Of a stretch of 64,000 bases of DNA, positions 43,192-52,923 are shown one piece after another. How positions within the stretch are numbered: the stretch's first letter is position 1; every line of letters begins with the position of its first letter. Both the position numbers and the translations under genes were made by a program. Origin of the DNA: JAJPXC01 sp964517875 (GTDB lineage Bacteria > Bacteroidota > Bacteroidia > Bacteroidales > Muribaculaceae). The stretch is taken from assembly GCA_964517875.1 (NCBI GenBank), contig CAZFEU010000001.1, positions 1 to 64,000 of the forward strand. The letters are read 5' to 3'. A model generated the notes under the pieces. The model saw only the letters and a program-made list of their open reading frames with translations, searched no databases and had not been told where the DNA came from.

Positions 43192-46100
43192 ATGGCTATT
43201 GAAAACAGCAACATCAAGCGCAGCGGTATCGTAGCCTTTGGTCTTCGATATCACAAGCTGGTAATTCTGGTTGTGGTGGCACTTGTATGCTTTGGCATAT
43301 ATGCACTGGAACAGATGAATAAAAACGAATTCCCGAGTTTCACAATTCGAGAGGGATTAGTGGTGGCGGTGTGTCCCGGAGCCACATCAGAAGAAATGAC
43401 CGACGAGGTGCTTAAACACCTCGAAGATTACATTTTCAGCTATAAGGAAGTAGATAAATCGAAAACACACTCACGATGCACCAATGGTATGGTAATCGTG
43501 TTTGTGGAGCTTGACAATAACATATCTGACACCGAGCCATTCTGGAATAAATTCCAAATCGGACTATCAAAAGCAAAGGCCAATTTACCCAGCAGTGTTC
43601 TGGCCGTAGAAGCACTTACTGATTTCGGCGATACTTCAGCCTTGTTGATTTCGCTGTCGAGCGAGGACAAAACTTACCGCGAACTCGGTGACATGATTGA
43701 CAATCTTCGTGATCGACTACGCTCGGTTGAGAGTGTAGGTTCAATGTCGATTGTCGGGAAGCAAAATGAGCAGATTTCGATAATAGTTGATAACGAGAAA
43801 CTTGCACATTATGGAATAAAGTCAAGCTTATTGGCGGCATCCCTTGCACGGCAAGGTTTTAATACTACCGGTGGAGAGCTTAAAGGTGAATACTATACTA
43901 CTCCCATCAGTATTCAGCGTCCGGTAGATTCAGAGCAAGATGTAGCCGATATGATAGTGCTTTCTACACCCGACGGCTCAGTGGTGAGGGTAAGAGATAT
44001 TGCGGAAGTGAAACGTGAATACCCCGATCCATCCTCTTTTATTACCTACAACGGCACAAAATCTGTGCTATTGAGCGTGTCGATGAAGGACGGCAACAAT
44101 ATAGTAAAGATGGGTGAGGAGGTGCAGAAAGTGCTTGATGAGTTCGAGCAGACTGCACCGGCGGATGTGAAAATAGAGAAGATCACCGATCAACCTACAG
44201 TTGTAAGCTCAAGTGTGTATGATTTTCTTCGCGAGTTGCTGATAGCCATTGTAGCGGTAGTGATTGTGATAATACTGCTCCTCCCGATCAAGGTAGCTTT
44301 AATTGCCGCCGGCACAATACCGGTTACAATCTTCATATCCCTTGGTATTTTCTACGCCTTAGGCATAGAGTTGAATACAGTGACGCTTGCATGCTTGATT
44401 GTGTCGCTGGGTATGATTGTCGATAATTCCGTGGTGATAATCGATAATTATGTTGAGCTTATATCGGAGGGTGTTGACCACGCTACCGCAGCATACCGAT
44501 CAGCCGTAGAATTCTTGAAAGCTATATTCTCGGCTACATGCGCTATTTCTATAACGTTCTTCCCCTTCTTGCTTACACTCACGGGTATGTTCCGTGACTT
44601 CATGAACGATTTCCCATGGGCTATCACAATTATCTTGTTCATATCACTTGTAATTGCCGAAACACTCGTTCCATGGTTGCAGAAAAAGATTATTAAAAAA
44701 CCGATTTACAAGCTCGAACAAGAAGCTGTAGCTTCAGGCAAAAAGAAATTCTCTTTCTTTACGATGCTTCAGGGGGGATATAATAAGCTCGTTGACTTTT
44801 GCTTTGCATGGCCTAAAACTACACTTATCCTTGGTTTGATATGCATCGTAGGTGGTACAATGATGTTTGTAGACCGTCCGATGAAACTTATGCCAATTGC
44901 CGAACGCAATCAGTTTGCAGTGGAAATCTATCTTCCCACAGGAGCTTCGCTCGAACGCACCAACAGTGTAGCCGACTCACTGGAGAACATATTACTAAAG
45001 GATAAAAGAGTGGTTTCGGTTGCATCGTTCCATGGATGTTCTTCTCCACGATTCCAGACCACATATGCACCACAGGTAGGAGGCCCCAACTACTGTCAAT
45101 TTATTGTCAACACAATAAGTGAAGAGGCAACAATTGAGTTGCTTAATGAATATACTCCTAAGTGTGAGTCATATTTCCCGGATGCTTTCTGCCGCTTCAA
45201 ACAGCTTTCATACTCTAATGCCGACTATCCTATTGAGGTGCGAGTGACCGGTAGCGATTTTGCACATATCCAGATGGTCGCCGACTCTGTGCTTGCTGTG
45301 ATGCGCAACACTCCCGGTGTGCGCCTTGCTCGTCCAAACACCAGCACACCTCAGGTCTCAGCTCAGGTTCAACCCGATGTTACCAAAGAATCACGTCTTG
45401 GAATCAGCAACCTATGGCTTGAAGGGGCACTTGCCCTTCGCTATAGCGATGGTTTGCCTGTTGCTACAATTTGGGAGGGTGACTATGGCGTACCAGTTGC
45501 CGTAAAGAGTCTTCGTGCAGATAGTTCGACTTATGGCGACCTCATAAATGAGAATATTCCTATACTCGACATCGCTAATGCACCTCTAAGCCAGTTCGCC
45601 GAGGTTAACCCCACGTGGAGCTATGGTTTGATGGGGCATTACAACGGCAAACCAACTATTACACTAATTGCCGAACATGAGCGCGACCTAAATACCATCA
45701 ATCTTACACGTGAGATAATGTCGGAAATCGACAAGATCGACCTTCCCGATGATGTTTCAATAGAGTATGGCGGTGACTACGAAAACACCTTTGACATACT
45801 TCCACAAATCATCAAAGCCTTGTTGATTTCGGTAGTAATCATTTTCTTCATCATTCTATTGCACTACAAGCAGGTGGGCATTTCGATGATATTATTGCTC
45901 TCGCTCTTGCTCTGCATCCCTGGTGCCGCGCTTGGCCTCTTTGTGATGGGTGAACCTATAAGCCTCACTTGCACACTGGGCATCATATCGCTCATGGGTA
46001 TATTGGTGCGTAATGCTATTATAATGATTGACTATGCCGAACAGATTCAAGGTCAGGAAGGACTTAACAACCGACAGGCATCACTCGAGTCGGCCAAACG

Positions 46101-46401
46101 ACGCATGCGCCCTATATTCCTCACTTCGGCCGCAGCCACTATGGGTGTGTTGCCTATGGTGATTGAAGGAAGTGCGCTATGGCAACCGATGGGTACTGTG
46201 ATATTCTTCGGAACACCTCTTACAATGATCTTTACTCTTACTGTAATTCCCGTGGCTCTTTGGAAATTCTCAGGTAAACAACCGCTTGATCCACCTTATG
46301 GACCTCCCACGCCTGATTTCCCAAATGTCGAACCAACATCCTCAGCCACTACATCATCTACCACTCCGGTGGCAGCAACCAATAATGCTACACAATCATG
46401 A
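43192..46401 (+). CDS. RND efflux pump permease
   Basis: A 1069-residue RND permease. I chose the ATG at 43192 (MAIENSNIKRSG) over the longer frame at 43165, since it avoids overlap with the adaptor gene. The first helix is YHKLVILVVVALVCFGIYAL. The helix-4 region VTLACLIVSLGMIVDNSVVIIDN retains one clear Asp; the HAE1 VVDDAI pair is reduced to IVDNSV, so the proton relay differs from AcrB. The second set ends with GMISLMGILVRNAIIMIDYAEQ-like sequence. The C-terminus has a Pro/Thr/Ser-rich tail. It overlaps the outer-membrane gene by 4 bases. Confidence 0.94.
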   Translation: MAIENSNIKRSGIVAFGLRYHKLVILVVVALVCFGIYALEQMNKNEFPSFTIREGLVVAVCPGATSEEMTDEVLKHLEDYIFSYKEVDKSKTHSRCTNGMVIVFVELDNNISDTEPFWNKFQIGLSKAKANLPSSVLAVEALTDFGDTSALLISLSSEDKTYRELGDMIDNLRDRLRSVESVGSMSIVGKQNEQISIIVDNEKLAHYGIKSSLLAASLARQGFNTTGGELKGEYYTTPISIQRPVDSEQDVADMIVLSTPDGSVVRVRDIAEVKREYPDPSSFITYNGTKSVLLSVSMKDGNNIVKMGEEVQKVLDEFEQTAPADVKIEKITDQPTVVSSSVYDFLRELLIAIVAVVIVIILLLPIKVALIAAGTIPVTIFISLGIFYALGIELNTVTLACLIVSLGMIVDNSVVIIDNYVELISEGVDHATAAYRSAVEFLKAIFSATCAISITFFPFLLTLTGMFRDFMNDFPWAITIILFISLVIAETLVPWLQKKIIKKPIYKLEQEAVASGKKKFSFFTMLQGGYNKLVDFCFAWPKTTLILGLICIVGGTMMFVDRPMKLMPIAERNQFAVEIYLPTGASLERTNSVADSLENILLKDKRVVSVASFHGCSSPRFQTTYAPQVGGPNYCQFIVNTISEEATIELLNEYTPKCESYFPDAFCRFKQLSYSNADYPIEVRVTGSDFAHIQMVADSVLAVMRNTPGVRLARPNTSTPQVSAQVQPDVTKESRLGISNLWLEGALALRYSDGLPVATIWEGDYGVPVAVKSLRADSSTYGDLINENIPILDIANAPLSQFAEVNPTWSYGLMGHYNGKPTITLIAEHERDLNTINLTREIMSEIDKIDLPDDVSIEYGGDYENTFDILPQIIKALLISVVIIFFIILLHYKQVGISMILLLSLLLCIPGAALGLFVMGEPISLTCTLGIISLMGILVRNAIIMIDYAEQIQGQEGLNNRQASLESAKRRMRPIFLTSAAATMGVLPMVIEGSALWQPMGTVIFFGTPLTMIFTLTVIPVALWKFSGKQPLDPPYGPPTPDFPNVEPTSSATTSSTTPVAATNNATQS

Positions 46402-47768
46402 AATCCCGGATCATCATATTAACCATAAGCTTACTTACCGCTGGCTCATTATTAGCTCAAAAAGCATTGACACTTCAAGACTGTAGGCGCTTGGCGGCAG
46501 AAAATAACGCAAAAGTGCGCATTGCCCGAGGCAACCGTGAAGCCGCTACCGAAGTAAGCAAAGATGCTTTTACTAAGTATTTTCCTAACGTAAGCGCTAA
46601 TTTTTTAGCTTACAGATCCAATAAGGGAGCGTTGCAATATTCCCTACCATCAATCGGATCCTTGCTTCCCGCTGAAATTGCGCCAATAATACCTCCTCAG
46701 TTTGCACCGCTCACCGATAAGTCACTCGGAAATATTGATCTGATTAAAAGCGGTTGGAACTTTTCGGTTCTTGCTGTACAGCCTGTATTCATGGGAGGAC
46801 GCATATTAAATGGGAATAAGTTGGCTCATGTTGGTGAGGAAGTGGCACGCTTGCAAGAGAACGATGCCACCGATGAAGTAATGCTCACTGCCGAAAAATA
46901 CTATTGGCAGATTGTAACTCTGCAATCAAAGAAACGCACATTGCAATCAGTGTTGAAAATGGTTGATACTCTCGAATATCAAGTCAATGCTGCCGTAAAA
47001 GCAGGAGTTACACTACCCAACGACTTACTTAAAGTACAGTTGAAGCGTAACGACTTACGGGCAACGATGGTTGACCTCGACAACGGCATAACATTAGCTT
47101 CAAACCTCCTGGCACAATATGTGGGTCTTAGTGGCGATTCAATTACAATAATTTACGAAGAAGCGCCGGCAGAGGTTCCTGACTACCCATTGTCGCTCTA
47201 CATCGAGCCGCAGCAGGCAGTAAGTCTAACAACTGATTATCTATTGTTGAATCAGAGTGTCAAGGCATCTGAATTGCGTACCAAACTGGCAGTTGGAGAA
47301 AATCTGCCGGAAGTGGGACTTGGCGGAGGATGGGTCTACGATGACCTTTTCAGCCAGCATCACAATTTTGCCGCGGTGATGCTCACCGTAAGTGTGCCTA
47401 TCACTGATTGGTGGGGTGGGTCGCATAAGATAAAGAAAAGCCGAATCGAAGAAACTAACGCACGTTTACAGCAGGAAGATCTTACACAGCTGCTCCAGAT
47501 TAAAATGGAGAACGCTTGGGATGAACTCACCGCTTCGCATCGCAAAATGACAATAGCCCACGAGAGCATATCTCAATCTACAGAAAATCTGCGTCTGAAC
47601 GATAACTATTACCGCGTAGGTGTGTCTACGATTACCGATCTGCTCGATGCTCAGACACTATATAGACAGAGTTGTGACCAATATACCGAAGCTTACGGTG
47701 ATTTCCGGCTCAAAGTAGCACAATACCTTGACGCCACCGGTCGGCTTGACTATCAGGTAACTCAATAA
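46398..47768 (+). CDS. TolC-family outer-membrane channel
   Basis: A 456-residue outer-membrane efflux protein. It has a cleavable signal peptide (ending LLAQ) and no lipobox, unlike the channel at 21352. OEP repeats are visible: LTLQDCRRLAAENNAKVRIARGN near the N-terminus and NYYRVGVSTITDLLDAQTLYRQ near the end. It completes the second adaptor-pump-channel set. Confidence 0.94.
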   Translation: MKSRIIILTISLLTAGSLLAQKALTLQDCRRLAAENNAKVRIARGNREAATEVSKDAFTKYFPNVSANFLAYRSNKGALQYSLPSIGSLLPAEIAPIIPPQFAPLTDKSLGNIDLIKSGWNFSVLAVQPVFMGGRILNGNKLAHVGEEVARLQENDATDEVMLTAEKYYWQIVTLQSKKRTLQSVLKMVDTLEYQVNAAVKAGVTLPNDLLKVQLKRNDLRATMVDLDNGITLASNLLAQYVGLSGDSITIIYEEAPAEVPDYPLSLYIEPQQAVSLTTDYLLLNQSVKASELRTKLAVGENLPEVGLGGGWVYDDLFSQHHNFAAVMLTVSVPITDWWGGSHKIKKSRIEETNARLQQEDLTQLLQIKMENAWDELTASHRKMTIAHESISQSTENLRLNDNYYRVGVSTITDLLDAQTLYRQSCDQYTEAYGDFRLKVAQYLDATGRLDYQVTQ

Positions 47769-47804
47769 ATTGTTTTATTACCCTAAAGAATAGTGTTTTA
47801 TATT

Positions 47805-48236
47805 ATGGAGAAAGGACACTGGTGGACTGCACCCACCGAGAGCGCCAACGGTCGACTTATAATGGTGACAGGACGAAAAGATGTGGCTGAATTTCGCAAT
47901 AATCCACGCTTCAACGTTCGTGTAGAAGTGACATGGCCTTACACCGGTGATGATACGGGTATGCCCAACAAGGCAACGTCAGAGTTGATGGAGCAAGTGC
48001 AAGAAGCCTTGCAAGTTGCATTTGATAAGGATCCTGTGGCAGTACTCACGGGAATATATACCGGCGACGATGAACGCAACTGGATATTCTATACGCTATC
48101 AACTCATATATTCGGTCGTAAGCTGAATGAAGCACTCGCCGATTTTCCCCAACTTCCGCTTTCTATCTACTGCGAGAATGATGCGGAGTGGGGTGAATAT
48201 GACGAGATGTCAGAGGCCGAAATCAATCTCGACTGA
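47805..48236 (+). CDS. DUF695 protein
   Basis: A 143-residue soluble protein matching the DUF695 pattern: a first strand MVTGRKDVAEFRNNPRFNVRVEVTWPY, then MEQVQEALQVAF and VLTGIYTGDDERNWIFYT. The family is uncharacterised. A GTG at 47793 in frame is a weaker start. Its last 14 bases overlap the end of the convergent FAD oxidoreductase gene. Confidence 0.8.
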   Translation: MEKGHWWTAPTESANGRLIMVTGRKDVAEFRNNPRFNVRVEVTWPYTGDDTGMPNKATSELMEQVQEALQVAFDKDPVAVLTGIYTGDDERNWIFYTLSTHIFGRKLNEALADFPQLPLSIYCENDAEWGEYDEMSEAEINLD

Positions 48237-49797
48237 GGCTTCGTGCCACTGCTTGTGCGCAACGTTGGCCGTCAATAGCCGCCGACACTATTCCGCCGGC
48301 ATAGCCCGCTCCTTCACCACAAGGAAATAAGCCCTTGAGGCGTATGTGTTGTAATGACTCATTATCGCGCATCAGTCTCACAGGTGATGAAGTGCGCGTC
48401 TCCGCTCCGATCAGGACAGCATCGTTTGTAAGAAAACCACGCTGTTTTTTGCCAAATTCCTGAAATCCTTTTTGCAGCCTCTTGACAATGGGCCTCGGAA
48501 GCAATTGATCTATACGAGCCGCATGAATCCCCGGGGCATAACTTGTTGCCGGGAGTTGAGTCGATGTTTTTGAATTGACAAAATCGTGCATGCGCTGGGC
48601 TGGAGCGTTCTGCGAATTTCCACTCTCAGCAAAAAATTTCTGTTCAATTCCCTCTTGATATCGCATTATCTTCAACGGATCATCGCTTTGTGGCTCTATG
48701 TCCTCAGGAAGCACCTCCACTACCATGCCAGAATTGGCCCATCGGGTGCCGCGATTGCTGGGTGACATGCCGTTGACAGCCTGTAGTCCCGGTGCCGATG
48801 CACAAGGCACTATAAATCCTCCAGGGCACATGCAAAATGAATATACAGCGCGGTCATCAACCCGTGTAAGCAACGAGTATTCGGCAGGAGGTAAGAATTT
48901 ACCACGACCGCCCGGTTTGTGATATTGAATAGCATCAATGAGTTGCTGAGGATGCTCCAGACGTACACCAACAGCAATACCTTTAGCTTCCATATCTACT
49001 CCCTGTGCATTGAGTGAGCGATATAGATCGCGCGCAGAGTGTCCTGCGGCAAGTATCACTGATCCATGCAGCTTACTTCCATCGGCCAGTTCCACGCCCT
49101 CTACGGTGTCACCATTTATGAGCAACCGATCCACGCGGGCATTGAAACGTACCTCTCCACCATATCGAAGTATTGTGTTTCTTATGGATTTGATAACTTC
49201 GGGCAATCTATCAGTGCCTATATGGGGATGTGCGTCTATCAGAACCGACTCTGGAGCGCCATTGCGATAGAATGTCTCCAATACATCGGTGATTGAGCCG
49301 CGTTTTTTTGAACGGGTGTACAGCTTGCCATCGGAGTAAGCTCCTGCACCACCTTCGCCAAAGCAGTAATTGGAGTCGGGGTCTACCACATCTTCTCGCG
49401 CTATTTTAGCTAAGTCTTTTCTTCGTTGGTCTACATCTTTACCACGCTCTACAACAATTGGTTTCAATCCCAACTTTATCAGTTCTAAAGCGGCGAATAA
49501 TCCAGCAGGTCCGGCACCGACCACTACAACAGGCAGGGCGTATGTAACATCGCCATAATGAACCGGAGTCAGGATGGGGGTAGTATCAAAGGGCTTGTCA
49601 ACGCCTACTTTAAGTGTAAGATTTATCATTACCTGACGCTGTCGGGCGTCGATTGAGCGTCGCGTAATTCTGATGCCGGTAATTCGGTTGCCGTCAATTC
49701 CCAATTGATCACTTACGGCGGTGAGCAGTCGGAGATCACTTGCGGCAACCTCGGGCGTAACCCGCAGACTTACTTCTCTGATTGTATCGTTGGGCAT
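48223..49797 (-). CDS. FAD-dependent oxidoreductase (COG2509 type)
   Basis: A 524-residue flavoprotein. An N-terminal domain of about 85 residues (VSLRVTPEVAAS, ITRRSIDARQRQVMINLTL) precedes the FAD dinucleotide fold with GAGPAGL at 94-100. YCFGEGGAGAYSDGKLYTR near 145-163, and a C-terminal LFPCGEGAGYAGGIVSAAIDG close to the end, are hallmarks of the COG2509 family. Substrate unknown. Its start overlaps the end of the MATE gene by 28 bases, so they are translated together. Confidence 0.9.
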   Translation of the reverse strand: MPNDTIREVSLRVTPEVAASDLRLLTAVSDQLGIDGNRITGIRITRRSIDARQRQVMINLTLKVGVDKPFDTTPILTPVHYGDVTYALPVVVVGAGPAGLFAALELIKLGLKPIVVERGKDVDQRRKDLAKIAREDVVDPDSNYCFGEGGAGAYSDGKLYTRSKKRGSITDVLETFYRNGAPESVLIDAHPHIGTDRLPEVIKSIRNTILRYGGEVRFNARVDRLLINGDTVEGVELADGSKLHGSVILAAGHSARDLYRSLNAQGVDMEAKGIAVGVRLEHPQQLIDAIQYHKPGGRGKFLPPAEYSLLTRVDDRAVYSFCMCPGGFIVPCASAPGLQAVNGMSPSNRGTRWANSGMVVEVLPEDIEPQSDDPLKIMRYQEGIEQKFFAESGNSQNAPAQRMHDFVNSKTSTQLPATSYAPGIHAARIDQLLPRPIVKRLQKGFQEFGKKQRGFLTNDAVLIGAETRTSSPVRLMRDNESLQHIRLKGLFPCGEGAGYAGGIVSAAIDGQRCAQAVARSLSRD

Positions 49798-51161
49798 GGG
49801 GCGAAATGCTTGTTAAGACGTTTAATGATAATTACGGCGGTAATAACTGTTACCACAAATGCTATGAAGTCGCTTGATGCAATGCTCATCCACACTCCTT
49901 CTATTCCAAATCTCGGAGGTAAAAGTATGAGCAGAGGTATCAAGCAGATAAGCTGACGAGTGAGCGACAGGAAAATAGATATCTTAGGTTTACCAATAGA
50001 CTGGAAGAAGTTTTGGATTACTATCTGTGCGCCGATAAGCGGATAGAACATGAAATACATCCGGGCTCCATCTCGCGAAATGTTAATCAGCACCTGCTCG
50101 GTAGTGAATAATCCGTTAACCTGATCGGGAAATATCTCATATATTATCCATCCTATTGAATTGATAATCACGCCGATAATGATACCTATTTTGAGTGTGC
50201 GCTTCACACGTTCCCATAGCTTGGCTCCGTAGTTGTAACCCAAAATAGGCTGCATACCCTGAGTAACACCAAAAACTATCATCACAAAGAACATACCTGA
50301 TCGGTTGAGAATCCCATATGCTCCGACCGCAAGGTCTTTTGCGTCTCCGCCATAGTCGAGAAGCGCTCTATTGATAAATAGCACTACAATGCAGCCGCAC
50401 ACATTCATCAGGAATGGTGATAAGCCTATGGCATATATGCGTTTTAAGATTGATGGGGTAAACCAACGATCATGGAAGTTGAGATGAACATAACTTTTCT
50501 TAGAAAGGAAGTGGCACAGGACCCATATAAGCGAGGCAAATTGCCCAATATTTGTAGCCCATGCCGCACCTTTTATACCCCAATCGAGGGTAAATATAAA
50601 GATAGGTGCGAGTACGACATTAACCACTACCGACAGTAAGGCCGACACCATCGCTTTCTTAGGGTATCCGGTGGCACGCATAAGGTTGTTAAGACCGATG
50701 AATACATAACTTATAGGTGTACCTATGAGTATGACTTCCATAAATTCGCGTGCGTAGGGTAGGGTGGCATCGGTGGCTCCAAAAAAGGTTAATATTTCAT
50801 CAAGGAATATCAATGTGATGCCACCAAAAAAGATGGAATGGATCAGGCACGCAAAAGCCACATTGTTTACGGTATCGGTGGCACGTTTAGTATTGCGTTG
50901 ACCAAGAAATATCGAGCTTATTGTGGCACCACCTACTGCTATCAGTGTGCAGAAAGCAATCACAAGATTCATCAACGGGAAGGTAATGGCAAGTCCGGCT
51001 ATAGCCATAGCCCCAACTCCTTGACCTATAAACATGGAGTCGATGATATTGTACAACGACACTGCAACACTGGCAATAATTGCCGGAACAGAGTATTGTA
51101 CGATTAATCGGCCGATAGTCTGCGAACCTAATGACTGCGGTGATGTCTGCTCTTTTCCCAT
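49770..51161 (-). CDS. MATE family efflux transporter
   Basis: A 463-residue inner-membrane protein with about 12 hydrophobic segments in two homologous halves. YSVPAIIASVAVSLYNIIDSMFIGQGVGAMAIAGL and the later GTPISYVFIGLNNLMRATGYPKKAM are typical of the NorM/DinF-like MATE group, which export cationic compounds using a Na+ or H+ gradient. It lies between pyrD (39-base gap) and the FAD oxidoreductase. Confidence 0.95.
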   Translation of the reverse strand: MGKEQTSPQSLGSQTIGRLIVQYSVPAIIASVAVSLYNIIDSMFIGQGVGAMAIAGLAITFPLMNLVIAFCTLIAVGGATISSIFLGQRNTKRATDTVNNVAFACLIHSIFFGGITLIFLDEILTFFGATDATLPYAREFMEVILIGTPISYVFIGLNNLMRATGYPKKAMVSALLSVVVNVVLAPIFIFTLDWGIKGAAWATNIGQFASLIWVLCHFLSKKSYVHLNFHDRWFTPSILKRIYAIGLSPFLMNVCGCIVVLFINRALLDYGGDAKDLAVGAYGILNRSGMFFVMIVFGVTQGMQPILGYNYGAKLWERVKRTLKIGIIIGVIINSIGWIIYEIFPDQVNGLFTTEQVLINISRDGARMYFMFYPLIGAQIVIQNFFQSIGKPKISIFLSLTRQLICLIPLLILLPPRFGIEGVWMSIASSDFIAFVVTVITAVIIIKRLNKHFAPCPTIQSEK

Positions 51162-51199
51162 GATAATTCTATTGAATTGATACTTCTAACCACTAACAA

Positions 51200-52114
51200 C
51201 TAATAGATGAGACCACCTATGATTTCGTTAATATCAGCTATGCTATGTCTGGTACAATATTCTTCAATACCATCAATTATCTTCAAGGTCACCGAGGGAT
51301 CAACAAAATTAGCTGTTCCGATTTGTACCGCCGAAGCACCGGCAAGCATAAACTCAATAGCATCGGTTGCCGTCATTATTCCACCTAATCCCACTACCGG
51401 AATTTTCACGGCCTTGGAGACTTGCCATACCATGCGCAGAGCCACGGGCTTAACTGCGGGCCCTGACAGACCACCTGTTACTGTTGACAATACCGGGCGA
51501 CGGCGTTCAGCGTCAACGGCCATACCCAGAAGTGTGTTTATCAGTGATACCGCATCAGCACCTTCATCCTCAGCTGCTCGTGCAATCGAAACGATATCAC
51601 TCACGTTTGGTGATAGCTTTATTATCAAGGTTTTGTCGGGATAAGCTTCTCTGACAGCCTTGGTGACGGCACCAGCTCCTTGGCATGATGTGCCAAATGC
51701 CATGCCCCCTTGCTTAACGTTAGGACATGAGATGTTAACTTCAATACCTGCTATTTTATCGAGCGGTCGCAAGCGTCGGCACACTTCTACATAGTCATCG
51801 ATTGTTGAGCCTGAAACGTTGACAAATATATTGGTGTCAAGATCTTTAATGCGAGGATATATATGCTCTATGAAGTAGTTAACACCTTTGTTCTGGAGTC
51901 CTACGGCATTAAGCATTCCTGAGGGAGTTTCGGCCATGCGAGGATAAGGATTTCCTTCACGGGCATTAAGAGTAGTGCCCTTAACAATAAATCCACCAAG
52001 CCGATTGAGGTCAATCAAATCACTGAACTCCTCGCCGTAGCCAAATGTTCCTGAGGCTGTCAAAACAGGATTTTTAAGCTTCAGCTTACCCAAATTTACT
52101 TCTAATCTTGCCAT
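51200..52114 (-). CDS. pyrD: Dihydroorotate dehydrogenase, catalytic subunit (class 1B)
   Basis: A 304-residue PyrD oxidising dihydroorotate to orotate in UMP synthesis. VLTASGTFGYGEEF near residue 17-30, NKGVNYFIEHIYPRI, and EVNISCPNVKQGGMAFG near 126-142 (with the catalytic Cys region of class 1B) are clear. I chose the ATG at 52114 (MARLEVNLGKLKLKNPV); the longer frame from 52198 adds an unsupported 28 residues. It overlaps pyrK by 13 bases. Confidence 0.96.
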   Translation of the reverse strand: MARLEVNLGKLKLKNPVLTASGTFGYGEEFSDLIDLNRLGGFIVKGTTLNAREGNPYPRMAETPSGMLNAVGLQNKGVNYFIEHIYPRIKDLDTNIFVNVSGSTIDDYVEVCRRLRPLDKIAGIEVNISCPNVKQGGMAFGTSCQGAGAVTKAVREAYPDKTLIIKLSPNVSDIVSIARAAEDEGADAVSLINTLLGMAVDAERRRPVLSTVTGGLSGPAVKPVALRMVWQVSKAVKIPVVGLGGIMTATDAIEFMLAGASAVQIGTANFVDPSVTLKIIDGIEEYCTRHSIADINEIIGGLIY

Positions 52115-52881
52115 AACAATTGATCGATGTTGAATATCGGCCCATCTGTACATACGCAACGATGTCCTTCGGTTGTAGATTGTACGCAGCATAAGCAAGC
52201 ACCTAATCCACAGGCCATTGTGTTTTCAAGCGACACTTCACAACCTATATGAAGGCGATACGCAACAGCGGCAACTGCCTGCATCATTGGTTCTGGGCCA
52301 CAGCAGTATATATGGCTCCATGAGCCGTGTAGCAACTGACGGTGATTTATCACAAAGCCTTTTTCACCATGTGAACCGTCTTCAGTGGTTGTGAACACAG
52401 TGCCATACTGCATGAAGTCGTCAATCTCAAGCAAGTCGTACTTTGAGCGAGCCCCTAATAAGAATGCAGGCTCAATGCCCGACTCTTTGAACTTACGACC
52501 CAAATATAACAGTGGCGCAACACCAACTCCACCTCCAATCAACAATGGACGATCACCTGCCTTATCCATATTCCAGCCATTTCCTAAAGGAAGGAGTGAA
52601 TTAATAATGTCTCCAGGTTTGGATTTAATAAGTTCGCTGGTTACAACTCCGGCATTGCGAATGAGTAAACGCATACAATTGCCGTCAACATCATTTATCG
52701 ATATAGGCCTGCGCAGCAATGCACCAGATGCGGCAGGTGCTTTAAGTTCAACGAATTGTCCTGGAAGCATAGGAGGAAGATCCCCCTGAGATGGTTTTAG
52801 CCATAAACTTACATAGTTGCTACCCAGGGGTTCAGCCTTGGTAACAACCATGTCAATAAGATATTTCTTCAGCTTTGTCAT
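52102..52881 (-). CDS. pyrK: Dihydroorotate dehydrogenase, electron-transfer subunit
   Basis: A 259-residue PyrK that binds FAD and a [2Fe-2S] cluster and passes electrons from PyrD to NAD+. The FAD-binding RRPISINDVD is near residue 57, NAD-binding IGGGVGVAPLLYLGRKF near 115, and the cluster cysteines in CGLGACLCCVQS with a later CVCTDGP near the C-terminus. The ATG at 52881 is chosen because the promoter at 52890-52920 covers the longer frame. Confidence 0.95.
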   Translation of the reverse strand: MTKLKKYLIDMVVTKAEPLGSNYVSLWLKPSQGDLPPMLPGQFVELKAPAASGALLRRPISINDVDGNCMRLLIRNAGVVTSELIKSKPGDIINSLLPLGNGWNMDKAGDRPLLIGGGVGVAPLLYLGRKFKESGIEPAFLLGARSKYDLLEIDDFMQYGTVFTTTEDGSHGEKGFVINHRQLLHGSWSHIYCCGPEPMMQAVAAVAYRLHIGCEVSLENTMACGLGACLCCVQSTTEGHRCVCTDGPIFNIDQLLWQD

Positions 52882-52889
52882 ATTGCCAA

Positions 52890-52920
52890 CAAAATTACCA
52901 CTTTTTGCTGACAACCGCAA
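52890..52920 (-). promoter_or_regulatory. Promoter for pyrK-pyrD, near-leaderless
   Basis: Minus strand TTG (52918-52920), a 20-base spacer and TAATTTTG (52890-52897). The -7 box ends 8 bases before the pyrK ATG at 52881, so the leader should be only a few bases. It lies in the short gap between the pseudouridine synthase stop and pyrK. Confidence 0.7.
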
Positions 52921-52923
52921 GAC

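Noticed and set aside
52115..52198. Extra 28 residues on pyrD
   Set aside because: They overlap the coding end of pyrK and are absent from the family pattern.
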